The notes beneath the pieces were generated by a model. It had not been told where the DNA came from. It did not search any database and worked only from the letters and a program-made list of their open reading frames with translations. A DNA stretch of 64,000 nucleotides, from contig NZ_JAPZSK010000007.1 of assembly GCF_027531815.1 (NCBI RefSeq), forward strand, positions 82,701-146,700, in the 5' to 3' direction. Positions 46,405 to 56,226 of this stretch are shown one piece after another; the first letter of the stretch is position 1; each line of letters starts with the position of its first letter. A program made the position numbers and the translations under genes. The stretch is from Gemmatimonas sp. Its GTDB lineage: Bacteria > Gemmatimonadota > Gemmatimonadetes > Gemmatimonadales > Gemmatimonadaceae.

Positions 46405-47879
46405 GCGAACAGTCGCGGCGCGACCTCGCGCAGTTGCTGCTGCCGGTCATTCGCTGGAACGCCGATCGAGGCTTCACCGAAGCGCGTGCGCTCATCGATC
46501 AGGCGCTGCAGCGTGGTGTGGGAGGATTCCTCCTGGCGGGGGGCGAACAGGATGGCGTACGCGCGCTGGCCAAGGAGCTGCAGCTCAAGTCGAGGCATCC
46601 GCTGCTGTTGGCGGCGGAGCTGGAACGTGGGGCGGGGCAGCAGTTCGCCGGCGCCACCGGGCTGCCGCCGCTGGCCGCCATTACGGCCATGGGCGACATC
46701 GAGGCGTTACGTCGCGCGGCGCGGCTCACGGCACGCGAAGCGCGCACCATGGGGGTGAACTGGAATCTTGCTCCCGTGTGTGATCTCGACCTGCTGGCCG
46801 AGAACCCTATCCTTGGCACGCGGGCCATGGGCAATGACGCCCGCAAGGTGGCGCAGCTGGTGCAGGCGTGGATCGAAGCCACGCAGGCAGAAGGCGTAAT
46901 GGCATGCGCGAAGCACTTTCCCGGGATCGGACGCGCCACGCGGGACCCGCACCGTGAAGCGGTGAGTGTGGACACGCCGGCCGATCAGCTCAAGGAGCTC
47001 GACCTGCATCCGTTTCGCACGGCCATCAGCGGCGGCGTGGCGAGCGTGATGACGGCGCATGTCGCGTATCCGGCGCTCGACTCCAGTCGTGCGCCCGCCA
47101 CGCTCTCCCGGGAGCTGCTGCAGTGGCTGTTGCGACAGCAGCTCAAGTTCGACCATCTCATCGTGGCCGACGTCATGACGCTGCCGGGCGTGTGCGAGGG
47201 GCGCACGGTGGCCGACGCCTGCGTGCAGGCGCTGCGTGGCGGGTGCGACGTGCTGCTGGCCCCGGGCGACCTGGACACCACACTGGATGCGCTGGAGAAG
47301 GCGCTCGACGACGGGACGCTTGACCCCGAACGGGTGAAGCAATCGGTTCGTCGGCGACTCAAGTGGGCCCAGTGGGTGTCGCCCCCCAACGATTGGCGCC
47401 GCCCCAGTGGCGCCGACACGGCGTGGGGTGCACTGCTGGCCGACAAGGTGCTGCGCATTGAACAGGGGCCCATCCCGCCCATGGCGGGTGTCACCGAAGT
47501 GGCGCTGGTGGACGACGATGACGATGTGGAAGGACGGCGCCCCGATCGCACCGGCATCGTGGACGCGATGCGGTTGGCCGGCAACGATGCGCGTATCGTG
47601 AGCGCCCCCACGACGGCCAGCGCCGGGCCGTTCGTGATCGCACTCTTCGCCGACTACCTCCCCAACAAGGGGCGCTGCACGCTGCGTGAGGATACCGTGG
47701 CGGCCATCCGCGCCCTCGCGGCGCAGGCGGAGGCCATGCATCGCCAGGTGGTGCTGGTGGGACTCGGCGACCCACGCTGGGTGCAGCAGCTGGCCATGGC
47801 GGTGCCTACGGTCATTGCCTGGAACGGCGACCGGGTCATGCAGCAGGCGGCCGGGCGAGGATTGCTGCGGAAGCGATAA
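46401..47879 (+). CDS. nagZ: Glycoside hydrolase family 3, NagZ-like
   Basis: The ATG at 46401 overlaps the anmK stop. The 492-residue protein is a GH3 enzyme of the NagZ kind, which frees GlcNAc from muropeptides before AnmK and MurQ act. KHFPG lies near 171 and RDPH near 183 (the acid/base Asp-x-His of NagZ is kept), and the nucleophile Asp is in VADVMTLPG near 255. The usual KHFPGHG has Ile in place of the second His (KHFPGIG), which is unusual. A C-terminal extension of about 140 residues beyond the barrel resembles the GH3 C-domain seen in Gram-positive NagZ. Cytoplasmic, no signal peptide. Confidence 0.88.
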
Positions 47880-47912
47880 CGCAACGCGATTGGACGGTGG
47901 TCGCGCGTGGCG

Positions 47913-49187
47913 TCAGCGGCGCGCGAGCTGCACCGCCGTCCACACCACCGCCGCCGCGGCCACGAGCGCCAGCAGGAGCAACAGCGGCTGCATACGGGCG
48001 CGGCGTTGGGCCACCTCGGGTTCCATGAGGGGGAGGAGTTGTGCGGAAGCTGCCTGCTCGCTCTCGTCGAGATCGCGTCGCTCGGCGTGGGTCGGCATGC
48101 GCACCCCCTGCTTGGGCGTGGGATCGCTCTTGATCTGATTGCGCGGCGCGCGCGGCACGATGGGCATGTCGCGCGTCTGCTCGAAGAGCGTCCCGGGGAG
48201 CGGATATGCCGTATACCCCACGGAGTCCTGGGCCGACGACGACAGCAGCCCGGCGCCGTCGAAGCGCACCGCCACCACGGTGATGTTGTCGGGGCCGCCG
48301 CGATGATTGGCGCGATCGACCAACTTGCGACAGAGCATGCGCACGTCGGGCTCGCCACTCGACAGGTGCGCGATTTCGTCGGCCTTCACCAGCCCCGAGA
48401 GCCCGTCGCTGCACAGGATGAGCGTATCGCCCTTGCGCAGCTGCTGGTGCGTGAGATCCACCGTGACCTGCGCTTCCGGCCCCAGCGCCTGCAGGATGAT
48501 GTTGCGGCGGTCGCTCACCTCGGCTTCTTCGGGGGTGAGTTCCCCCGCTTCGACCAGCCGCTGCATGAGCGATTGATCCTTGGTGATCTGCCGCGCCGCC
48601 CCGTCGCGCACCAGGTAGGCGCGACTGTCCCCCACCTGCACCAGAAAGAGGCGATCGCCCAGCAGGCCGACAATCGTGGCCGTGGTGCCCATGCCGCGAT
48701 GCTCGGGAAACTCGCGGGCGTGCTCGTGGATGCGCTCGTTGGCCGACATGGTGCTGTCGCGCAGTGCCTCGGCGAACTGCTCGGCCGACGGCGCCGTACT
48801 CGCCTGCGACCACTGCCGGCGCAGCCCCTCCAGCACGAGCGTGCCGGCCATGCTGCTGGCCAGCTCTCCCGAGGCCGCGCCACCCATGCCGTCGGCCACG
48901 AGAAAGAGCAGACCGCGCGCGGAGGCGTGCAGATCGAGCGCCCCGCCATCGAACCCAACCGGACTGCCGGTTTCGAGCTCCGCTACGAGGAAGGTGTCTT
49001 CATTGTGTTCACGCGACCGTCCCACGTCCGTCAGCGCAAACACTCGGGCCACGACGGGACGATCGCCGGTCGGGGGGTGCGCTGAGTTGGAATCGAAGGC
49101 AGTGACGGTCACAACGTGTGTGTACGGGCCATAGCGCGGAAAGTCGGTCGTACTGACCCCTACGGACATCAACGTCGGAGGTTGCAC
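47913..49187 (-). CDS. PP2C-type Ser/Thr phosphatase with C-terminal membrane anchor
   Basis: The 424-residue protein has the PP2C catalytic motifs TDVGRSREHNEDTFLV near 53, LVADGMGGAASGE near 95, GMGTTATIVGL near 164, VGDSRAYLV near 185 and GPDNITVVAV near 300. After the domain comes a charged linker and one C-terminal helix (QPLLLLLALVAAAAVVWTAVQL, about 398-420), with the catalytic part therefore on the cytoplasmic side. It dephosphorylates targets of Hanks-type kinases such as the one at 30.2 kb. The first 40 residues before the domain are not conserved, and later starts are possible. Confidence 0.9.
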   Translation of the reverse strand: MQPPTLMSVGVSTTDFPRYGPYTHVVTVTAFDSNSAHPPTGDRPVVARVFALTDVGRSREHNEDTFLVAELETGSPVGFDGGALDLHASARGLLFLVADGMGGAASGELASSMAGTLVLEGLRRQWSQASTAPSAEQFAEALRDSTMSANERIHEHAREFPEHRGMGTTATIVGLLGDRLFLVQVGDSRAYLVRDGAARQITKDQSLMQRLVEAGELTPEEAEVSDRRNIILQALGPEAQVTVDLTHQQLRKGDTLILCSDGLSGLVKADEIAHLSSGEPDVRMLCRKLVDRANHRGGPDNITVVAVRFDGAGLLSSSAQDSVGYTAYPLPGTLFEQTRDMPIVPRAPRNQIKSDPTPKQGVRMPTHAERRDLDESEQAASAQLLPLMEPEVAQRRARMQPLLLLLALVAAAAVVWTAVQLARR

Positions 49188-49270
49188 CCGGGACGGGCGG
49201 AACGGAAGTCTTCGTCGTGAGAACGTGTGGAAGATGGCCAGCGTTTCGTCACCAGGTCAAATTCGACAGC

Positions 49271-51208
49271 ATGAGACGTTCTTCGCCACTGTCCTCGCAG
49301 ACCGTGCGGGCGGTCGTGCTCCTGCTGCTGGGGGCGGCCGCCTGCCGCCCGACGTCGGCACCGCCCGCACCGGCCGCCAGGCCGTCGACGTCGCCGCTGC
49401 CGCCAGGCGCGGTACCGCTGGTGCCGGGGCTCCCTCCCATTCCGGAAACCCGTGGCGCGCCGGTGGCCCTATCGGTGCGTTATCCCTCGCCCAACCAGCT
49501 CATTACTGCCCGGGACTCGAACTTCCTGCTCGGTAGCGTCGGCTCGGGTGATGTCCAGCTCATGATCAACGGGACGCCGGTGCCGGTGGCGCCGAACGGG
49601 GCCTTTCTGGCGTGGCTCCCGCTGCCGGCGGCGCCGTTGCCGCGGTACGAGCTGATCGCCGTGCGCGGGGTCGACACGGTTCGGCGTACGCTTCCGGTAC
49701 GCTATGCAGCGCGTCGTTCACTGCCGGCGAGCGGTACGCTGATCGTGGACAGCGGTTCGGTGCAGCCGGCACGCGGTTCGTGGGCGTTGGCCGACGAACT
49801 GTTGCGCGTGAGCGTGCGGGCGCCGCGCAATGCCGCCGTGCAGCTCATCGTCCCCAACGGGTCACCACGGCCGCTGCGCGCCATGGTGGGCGGCGCGGGA
49901 GACGCGTCGCCCGAGGCCTCGACCGACCCGGTGGCCGACGTGGGCGCACTGTTTGCCACCGAGGTGCCCGCTGCGTGGCTGGGCGACAGCGCGCGCCCCG
50001 CACAACTGCTGGTGACCCGGAACCGCGATTCCCTACGCCTCACGGTGCCCTCGGTGCGAGCCCTGTCGGGCGAGACCCGTGTGCTGGGGAGCCTGCGCAG
50101 CGGCAACCGGGTGGCGTCGGACACCGATGCCGCGGTGAGCGCGCGCACTATCGTGAACGGGACGTACAAGTGGCAGCTGCTGCCGCAGACGGTGCTGGAG
50201 GTCACGGCGCGGCAGAGCGGCTTCACGCGGGTGCGGCTGGACGAGCAGCTGGACGTGTGGGTGGACAGCGACGAGATCGCGCTGCTCCCCGAGGGAACGC
50301 CGCTGCCGCGCCGCGTAACGGGTGGTTTTCGTGTGACGCCCAATACGGACTACACGGACGTGCTCATCGCCACCGGCGAACGGCCGGCGCATCATGTGGA
50401 GGCGGAGGGGCGCACGCTCACGCTCACGTTGTACGGCGTGCAGGCCAACCCCGAGATTTCGCCGCTCTTGGGGAGCGACTCGCTCGTGCGGCGCATCGTG
50501 TGGGAGCAGGTCACGAGTCAGCGGGTGCGCCTCACGGTGCAGCTCACCCAGCCCGCGTACGGGTGGCTCTCGCTGTGGGACGAGCAACGCCGCGCCTTCG
50601 TGCTGCGGGTGCGGCGCGCTCCGGTCATTGACGCCGCCCGTCCCCTGGCCGGCCTCACCATTGCGGTCGACCCGGGGCATCCGCCGGCGGGCTCCACCGG
50701 GCCCACGGGGCTGTACGAGGGCGACGCGGTGTTTCCGGTGGGCCAGCTGCTGGTGGAGATGCTGCGGGAACGGGGGGCACGGCCCGTGATCACGCGTACG
50801 AGCCTGGCGCCAGTCGGACTTGGCGAACGCGGTGTGCTGGCACGCCGCGAGCAGGCGCATGCGTTCATCTCCGTGCACCTCAACGCGCTCCCCGACGGCG
50901 TGAACCCCTTCACCGCCAATGGTACCAGTACGCTCTTCTACCACAACGCGAGCGAGCCGTTGGCGCGTGAGGTGCAGCGCTCGCTGCAGGCGCGTTTCGG
51001 GCTGCGCGATCTGGGGGTGCATTACCAGAACCTCGCGGTGGCGCGCCCCAGCTGGTTTCCCAGCGCGCTGGCCGAGGGGGTGTTTCTCATGATTCCGGAG
51101 CAGGAGGCCGCCATGCGCGACCCGGCGTTTCAGCGGAAGTATGCCGAGGGGTTGCTCGCGGGGCTGGAGAACTACTTCCGGTGGCTGCGCGCCGAGACGA
51201 CGCGGTGA
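49271..51208 (+). CDS. N-acetylmuramoyl-L-alanine amidase, lipoprotein
   Basis: The amidase_3 (AmiC-type) domain lies in residues about 460-640 of the 645-residue protein. Zinc ligands are the His of DPGH near 466-469, the Glu in YEGDAVF near 480 and the His in SVHLNA near 541; the catalytic Glu is in MIPEQEA near 610. The N-terminus has a lipobox (GAAAC near 22-26), a proline-rich linker, and then about 400 residues of beta-rich domains, including probable AMIN-like parts for peptidoglycan targeting. The ATG at 49271 is chosen because it opens the signal peptide; an upstream ATG at 49217 adds a non-signal extension. Probably acts in periplasmic wall splitting. Confidence 0.88.
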   Translation: MRRSSPLSSQTVRAVVLLLLGAAACRPTSAPPAPAARPSTSPLPPGAVPLVPGLPPIPETRGAPVALSVRYPSPNQLITARDSNFLLGSVGSGDVQLMINGTPVPVAPNGAFLAWLPLPAAPLPRYELIAVRGVDTVRRTLPVRYAARRSLPASGTLIVDSGSVQPARGSWALADELLRVSVRAPRNAAVQLIVPNGSPRPLRAMVGGAGDASPEASTDPVADVGALFATEVPAAWLGDSARPAQLLVTRNRDSLRLTVPSVRALSGETRVLGSLRSGNRVASDTDAAVSARTIVNGTYKWQLLPQTVLEVTARQSGFTRVRLDEQLDVWVDSDEIALLPEGTPLPRRVTGGFRVTPNTDYTDVLIATGERPAHHVEAEGRTLTLTLYGVQANPEISPLLGSDSLVRRIVWEQVTSQRVRLTVQLTQPAYGWLSLWDEQRRAFVLRVRRAPVIDAARPLAGLTIAVDPGHPPAGSTGPTGLYEGDAVFPVGQLLVEMLRERGARPVITRTSLAPVGLGERGVLARREQAHAFISVHLNALPDGVNPFTANGTSTLFYHNASEPLAREVQRSLQARFGLRDLGVHYQNLAVARPSWFPSALAEGVFLMIPEQEAAMRDPAFQRKYAEGLLAGLENYFRWLRAETTR

Positions 51209-54200
51209 GTTGCGTGGGAGGTTGCGGGCCCAGTGGCGGTGGCGTTCGCGAGTACGGCCGGTGGTGGCGTTCGCTGTCGGCCGTGATGGCGCTGGGGGTG
51301 GCGTTGGCGCTGGGGCTGGCGACGCCGGTGGTGGCGCAGGTGGACCCGCGTGGTCGTGTGCGCACCATTGCCACGCCGCACCTGCGCGTGCATTACCCCG
51401 CGCACCTCGACTCGCTTGCGCGCGTGTCTGCGGTGCTCGCTGAACGGGCGTACGGGCAGCTGGCGCGCGAGCTCGTGCCACCACGTGGGGTGATCGACCT
51501 GCTGCTCGCAGACAATACCGACGTGAGCAACGGCTTCGCGCAGCTGTTTCCCAGCAATCGTGTGGTGGTGTACGCCGTGCCGCCCATTGCCAGTCGCGAG
51601 CTGCGCTTTCACGACGACTGGCTGCGGCTTGTCATCACGCACGAACTGGCGCACGTGTTTCACCTCGATCGCGCGCGCGGCGTGTGGCGGGTGGGGCGCT
51701 GGCTGTTCGGTCGCAACCCGCTCTTTTTTCCCAACGCGTTCACGCCAAGCTGGCTCAAGGAGGGGCTGGCGGTGCACTACGAGAGTGCACTCACGGCGAC
51801 CGGGCGGCTGGTGGCCACGGAGTTTCCGGTCATGCTGCACGCGGCGGCGGTGGATGGCGTTGTGGCGCCACTGGGTCGCTGGAGTCTGAGTACCACGCGC
51901 TGGCCCCGCGGCCAGGTGGCCTATGGGTACGGAGCCACGCTCATGCAGCGCGCGGTGGATCATGCGGCCACGCAGGCCGATACCACCCGCGGCCTGTCGC
52001 GGTTCGTGGAGGTGTCGTCGCGCCACTGGGCCCCCCTGCGGCTCGACCGGAACGCGCGGGTGGGCTTCGGCGCATCGTTCTCCGCACTCTGGCGGCAGTA
52101 TGTGGACTCGCTCAACGCGGCGGTGGCGCCACGGGTGGCCAATACGGCGGTGGCTGCCCCGTTGGATGCGCCGTGGCGCGAGGTGAGTCGTGACGGATGG
52201 TATGTGGCCGCGCCGCGGTGGCTGGGCAACGACTCGCTGGTGTGGAGCGCAAGCACGGGGCGTGAAGTGACCGGCCTGTATGCGGCTCCCGCAGCAGGGG
52301 GCGCCGCGCGCCGCGTGGCGTGGCGCAATGCCCTCGACGTGAACGTGCCGCGCGACTCCTCGCTCACGGCCATGGTGTTCGCGCAGCTCGAGCGGCGTGA
52401 TCCCTTCGTGCTGCGCAGCGACCTGTACATGCGCGACGGTGGGCGTGATCGCCGGCTCACGGTGGGCGCACGACTGACGCAGCCCGACGTGCGCCACGAT
52501 GGCACCGTGGTGGCCGTGCAGTACGACGCGAACACCAGTGTGCTGGTGCGGGTGCGCACGGACGGCGCCCGCATCATGGACATTGCGCCGCTCGTACCGC
52601 GGCGGGCGGGCGAGCGGTGGGCCGAGCCGCGCTGGAGTGTCAGCGGCGAGGAGATCGTGGCGGTCCAGCTGGTGCCGGGAGGTGTGCAGCGGGTGGTGGT
52701 GCTGGACCGCGATGGCACCATGCGGCGTGTGCTGGCCGGCGGACGGGGGGTCTTTGCGAGTCCGTCGTTCACGCCCCGCGGCGACCGGGTGGTGTGGGCC
52801 AGCGATCGCAGCGGGCGCATGCAGGTGGAAACCGCGCCGCGTGGCGACGTGGCGGTGGTTGATACCACCTCGTGGCGCACCGGGACCCGCGCCACGGTGG
52901 TCGGGGCCACCGGCACGGCGGTGTACGAACCCAGCGTGTCGCCCGACGGGCGCCGGGTCGTGGCGCTCCTGCAGCGTGGCGACGGATTCCACGTGGCGGT
53001 AGCCGCGCTCGATACCACCGGCCCGGCGGTACGCGGCGGCTGGTATGCCGCGCAGGTGGCCGACACCATTGCACCGCTCCCGGCGGCCGATTCGCTGCGC
53101 CTCATGACGGCTCGCAGCCGTCGCTACGCGCCGCTGCGTCAGCTGTGGCCGCGCTATTGGCTGCCGCTGGTAGGAGAAGGGCGACAGGGAGAAGCCATCT
53201 TCGGTGCCAGTACGAGTGGCGTGGACATTCTCGAGCGACACGCCTGGGAGGCCAACGTGCTCATGTCGCCCACGACGCGCGAGACCGATGTGTTCTCGGC
53301 GTACCGCTATGCGGGAGTGGGGGTGCCGGTGTTCAACGCCAGCTTCTCGCAGGAATGGGACGGTACCTTCCGGGTGGTGAACCCGGCGGGGGCCACCCTG
53401 GGCACCGTGGCGCGCCGACGCCGGTTCCTCACAGCGAGTGCCACGGCGGTGGTGCCGCGTGTGCGCTGGTCGCTGAGCAGCACGGTGGGGGCGCAGTACG
53501 AGCTGCGCGATTTTGCGGCCGAGGCCGACTCGGTGCTTGGCCCCGCCAACTCCCTGCTGCGTACCGGCACGCGCTACCCGAGTGTGTTCGTGAACAGCAG
53601 CTTCAGCACGGCGCGTCTGGCGCTGCGCGGCGTGAGCGTGGAGGAAGGGGTGACCCTCTCGCAAAGCACCGCCTATCGCTGGCGTGAGGGCGCCGATGCA
53701 ACGGGCTCGTGGCGCACGCTCGTTACGGGGCGCGCGTATGCGCCGCTGCCGCTGCCTGGCTACGCGCGGCATGTCCTGGCCGTGCGCGCCGCCGCCGCCG
53801 CCACCGACAACCGCACGCAAAGCGAATTCAGCGTGGGGGGCACCAGCGGCGTGCGCAGCGAGCTGCTGCCGGGGGTCACGGTGGGCGACCCGGCGCGCGC
53901 GTTTCCCGTGCGCGGTGCCGAGCCCGGGGTGCAGCGCGGATCACGGGCACTGGGCGGCACGGTGGAGTATCGTGCGCCGCTGCTCATGTTCCAGCGGCTG
54001 CCCAGTCCGCTCGCCATATACAGTGACCGGCTCAGCGTGCTGCTGTTCAGCGATGCGGCGCGCGCGTGGTGTCCGGCCGGGCTGCGCAGCAATACGGCGA
54101 TCTGTCTGCCACGCGGTGTGCAGGGCGGCTGGATTGCCACGGCCGGTGGCGAGCTGGTGATTGATCTGGCGGTCCAGTACGACGTGCCGTACCGTGTGCG

Positions 54201-54285
54201 GGTGGGCGCGGCCGCGCCCTATGCGGCGCCGCCGGGGGTGGCGCGGGGCGGGACGGTGTACGTGACGTTGGGGGGGTATTTCTAA
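51205..54285 (+). CDS. Metallopeptidase / TolB-like propeller / outer-membrane beta-barrel fusion
   Basis: The GTG at 51205 overlaps the amidase stop. The 1026-residue protein has a signal peptide (VMALGVALALGLATPVVAQ near 35-54) and then a gluzincin-type peptidase with HELAH near 145-149 and WLKEGLAVHYES near 182, the peptidase_MA pattern with the third ligand Glu in the second motif. Residues about 330-600 hold beta-propeller blades of the WD40-like/TolB type (SVSGEEIVAVQL, SPDGRRVVALL). From about 640 to the end there is a beta-barrel with alternating strands, ending in YVTLGGYF, a C-terminal Phe outer-membrane signal. A surface protease anchored by its own barrel is the simplest reading. 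Confidence 0.8.
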   Translation: MSCVGGCGPSGGGVREYGRWWRSLSAVMALGVALALGLATPVVAQVDPRGRVRTIATPHLRVHYPAHLDSLARVSAVLAERAYGQLARELVPPRGVIDLLLADNTDVSNGFAQLFPSNRVVVYAVPPIASRELRFHDDWLRLVITHELAHVFHLDRARGVWRVGRWLFGRNPLFFPNAFTPSWLKEGLAVHYESALTATGRLVATEFPVMLHAAAVDGVVAPLGRWSLSTTRWPRGQVAYGYGATLMQRAVDHAATQADTTRGLSRFVEVSSRHWAPLRLDRNARVGFGASFSALWRQYVDSLNAAVAPRVANTAVAAPLDAPWREVSRDGWYVAAPRWLGNDSLVWSASTGREVTGLYAAPAAGGAARRVAWRNALDVNVPRDSSLTAMVFAQLERRDPFVLRSDLYMRDGGRDRRLTVGARLTQPDVRHDGTVVAVQYDANTSVLVRVRTDGARIMDIAPLVPRRAGERWAEPRWSVSGEEIVAVQLVPGGVQRVVVLDRDGTMRRVLAGGRGVFASPSFTPRGDRVVWASDRSGRMQVETAPRGDVAVVDTTSWRTGTRATVVGATGTAVYEPSVSPDGRRVVALLQRGDGFHVAVAALDTTGPAVRGGWYAAQVADTIAPLPAADSLRLMTARSRRYAPLRQLWPRYWLPLVGEGRQGEAIFGASTSGVDILERHAWEANVLMSPTTRETDVFSAYRYAGVGVPVFNASFSQEWDGTFRVVNPAGATLGTVARRRRFLTASATAVVPRVRWSLSSTVGAQYELRDFAAEADSVLGPANSLLRTGTRYPSVFVNSSFSTARLALRGVSVEEGVTLSQSTAYRWREGADATGSWRTLVTGRAYAPLPLPGYARHVLAVRAAAAATDNRTQSEFSVGGTSGVRSELLPGVTVGDPARAFPVRGAEPGVQRGSRALGGTVEYRAPLLMFQRLPSPLAIYSDRLSVLLFSDAARAWCPAGLRSNTAICLPRGVQGGWIATAGGELVIDLAVQYDVPYRVRVGAAAPYAAPPGVARGGTVYVTLGGYF

Positions 54286-54336
54286 CCGGGCGTCGGAAAC
54301 GACGCGCGGTTCACCGCGTTCGTCAGCAGGGGGGGT

Positions 54337-55722
54337 ATGCGCTGTGCGCGATTGATGCTGACGGTTGTACTGGGGCCACTGCTGGTCGCCGAGCTGCAGG
54401 CACAGCCGGTGGCCCGTCTGCGCGGGGTGGTGTTCGACAGTGTGGCGGCGGCGCCGCTGGCGCACGCGGCGGTGCGGGTGTTCCGCGGCGACAACGCGGC
54501 CGAGGGGGTGGATCTGCGCACCGACACGGCCGGGCGGTTCGTGTTGCCGGGGGTCCGGCCGGGCACGTGGCTGGTGTCGTTCCTGCACCCGCGGCTCGAT
54601 TCCCTGCGCCTGGACGCGCCCGTTGCGCGCGTGGAGGTGGTGGAGGCGGGCGACATCGACGTGACGCTCGCGGTGCCCAGCGGCGCCTCGCTGGCGCGGG
54701 CCCTGTGTGGCGCACGCCCTGATGACAGCACGGCCGTCGTGGTGGGCGATGTGCGCGATGCGGCGACACGTCGCGCGCTGTCCGGCGCCACCGTGCGGGC
54801 CACCTGGCCGGAGTGGGTGTTCACGAAGCGGCAGATGGGGCGCGAGGATGTGACCCGCGTGGCGCGCACCGACAGCACGGGACGGTTCATTCTCTGCGGG
54901 GTGCCGCAGGGAACCACGGTGCGCGCGTTGGCGTACCGCGATGCGGACACGACCGGCGTGGTGGAACTCGCCATACCGGCGGCCGACTACGCGGTCACCG
55001 ATTTCCTGCTGGACCGGTCCGGCGCACGCGCCGGGAGTGTGCGCGGTGTGGTGCAGACGCCCGACGGCAAGCCGTTCGCCAATGCCATGGCCCGTGTCCT
55101 GGGGAGTGGCACCATGGTGCGCACCGACAGTTCGGGGACGTTCCGCATCGCCGACGCGGCCGCCGGTACGCAGATGGTGGAGGTGCGCGCGCTGGGGTAC
55201 GAGCAGCAGCGCCGACAGGTCACGCTAATGCCTGGTGAGCCACTGGCCATGAGCTTCACCATGGACCGCGCACGCGTACTGCTGGATACCGTACGAGTGT
55301 TCGCGGGCCGCAAGCTGCCACCCGATGTGGTGGCGATCGAGCGGCGCTGGCGTGCGGGGCAGGGCGTCATCCTCGACGCCGCCACGGTGCGACAGCGTGC
55401 GAGCAACTACATCACCAACGCGCTGTTCGCCGTGCCGGGGGTGCGATTGGGCATGCGCAACGGGTTCGGCAACACCGTCTACTTCCGCGGCATCGGTGGC
55501 GAGTGCATTCCCATCATCTACCTCGACGGGTTCCGCTTCGTGGCCAACGGCTTGTCACTGGACGAGATCGTGGCACCGCAGGATGTGGCGGCCATGGAGG
55601 TCTATGTGCGCCCCATGCAGCGGCCCGCCGAATTCACCGACCTGGCAGATTGTGGGGTGCTGGTGGTGTGGACCCGCTACCATCTTGGCAACATCCCGGT
55701 GTTCGATCCCCGTCGTCGCTGA
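54337..55722 (+). CDS. TonB plug-domain protein with carboxypeptidase-regulatory repeats, no barrel
   Basis: The 461-residue protein has a signal peptide and three carboxypeptidase-regulatory-like beta-sandwich domains, near 27-100, 133-215 and 232-302. Each has the pattern G-x-V-x-(D/T) ... TD-x-x-G-x-F. A TonB plug-like domain follows, near 340-450 (VPGVRLG, RGIGGECIPIIYLDGF, DVAAMEVYVRP). Unlike real receptors it stops after the plug, with no barrel strands. Such plug-only proteins occur in Gemmatimonadota and Bacteroidetes, but their role is unknown; a soluble partner of a receptor is inference. Confidence 0.75.
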   Translation: MRCARLMLTVVLGPLLVAELQAQPVARLRGVVFDSVAAAPLAHAAVRVFRGDNAAEGVDLRTDTAGRFVLPGVRPGTWLVSFLHPRLDSLRLDAPVARVEVVEAGDIDVTLAVPSGASLARALCGARPDDSTAVVVGDVRDAATRRALSGATVRATWPEWVFTKRQMGREDVTRVARTDSTGRFILCGVPQGTTVRALAYRDADTTGVVELAIPAADYAVTDFLLDRSGARAGSVRGVVQTPDGKPFANAMARVLGSGTMVRTDSSGTFRIADAAAGTQMVEVRALGYEQQRRQVTLMPGEPLAMSFTMDRARVLLDTVRVFAGRKLPPDVVAIERRWRAGQGVILDAATVRQRASNYITNALFAVPGVRLGMRNGFGNTVYFRGIGGECIPIIYLDGFRFVANGLSLDEIVAPQDVAAMEVYVRPMQRPAEFTDLADCGVLVVWTRYHLGNIPVFDPRRR

Positions 55723-55725
55723 CTC

Positions 55726-56226
55726 ATGCCCAACCCCCCGTTCATTCACGCCACCGCCGTCGTGGTTGGCGATGTGGTCCTGGCCGAGGACACCAGCGTC
55801 TGGCCCACCGCCGTCATTCGCGGCGACGTGGAGCGCATTGTGATCGGTGCGCGCAGCAATGTGCAGGACGGCGCGGTCATTCATGCCGACCCCGGCAAGC
55901 CCACCCTTGTCGGGGAAGACGTCGTGATTGGGCACCGCGCCGTGGTCCACGGCAGCGTGCTCGAGGACTGCGTGCTCGTTGGCATGGGGGCCATTCTGCT
56001 CAACGGCGTGCACGTGGGTACGGGCAGCATCATTGGCGCGGGCGCGGTGGTCACCGAGAACACCGTGGTGCCGCCGGGTTCGCTGGTGCTGGGGGTGCCG
56101 GGCAAGGTGGTGAAGGCGCTCGATGCCTCGACCCGCGCCCGCATTCTCGACAATGCGGCGCGGTACGTACAGCTGGCCCAGGCGCACCGGGCGGGGCAGG
56201 TCCCGCGACAGCATGGCACCGAGTGA
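55726..56226 (+). CDS. Gamma-class carbonic anhydrase-like hexapeptide protein
   Basis: This 166-residue protein is a left-handed beta-helix of the YrdA/CaiE/gamma-carbonic anhydrase family. RGDVERIVIG near 28, SNVQDGAVIHAD near 40, VVIGHRAVVHG near 64 and VGMGAILLNGV near 84 give the three histidines that bind the metal (in AVIH, IGH and VVH) and the Asn/Gln of the active site. Whether it hydrates CO2 cannot be known from the sequence. It follows the plug-domain gene by three bases. Confidence 0.88.
   Translation: MPNPPFIHATAVVVGDVVLAEDTSVWPTAVIRGDVERIVIGARSNVQDGAVIHADPGKPTLVGEDVVIGHRAVVHGSVLEDCVLVGMGAILLNGVHVGTGSIIGAGAVVTENTVVPPGSLVLGVPGKVVKALDASTRARILDNAARYVQLAQAHRAGQVPRQHGTE

Noticed and set aside
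51172..53820. Minus-strand open frame of 882 codons opposite the metallopeptidase fusion
   Set aside because: Shadow frame; the + strand carries HELAH, propeller blades and the barrel.
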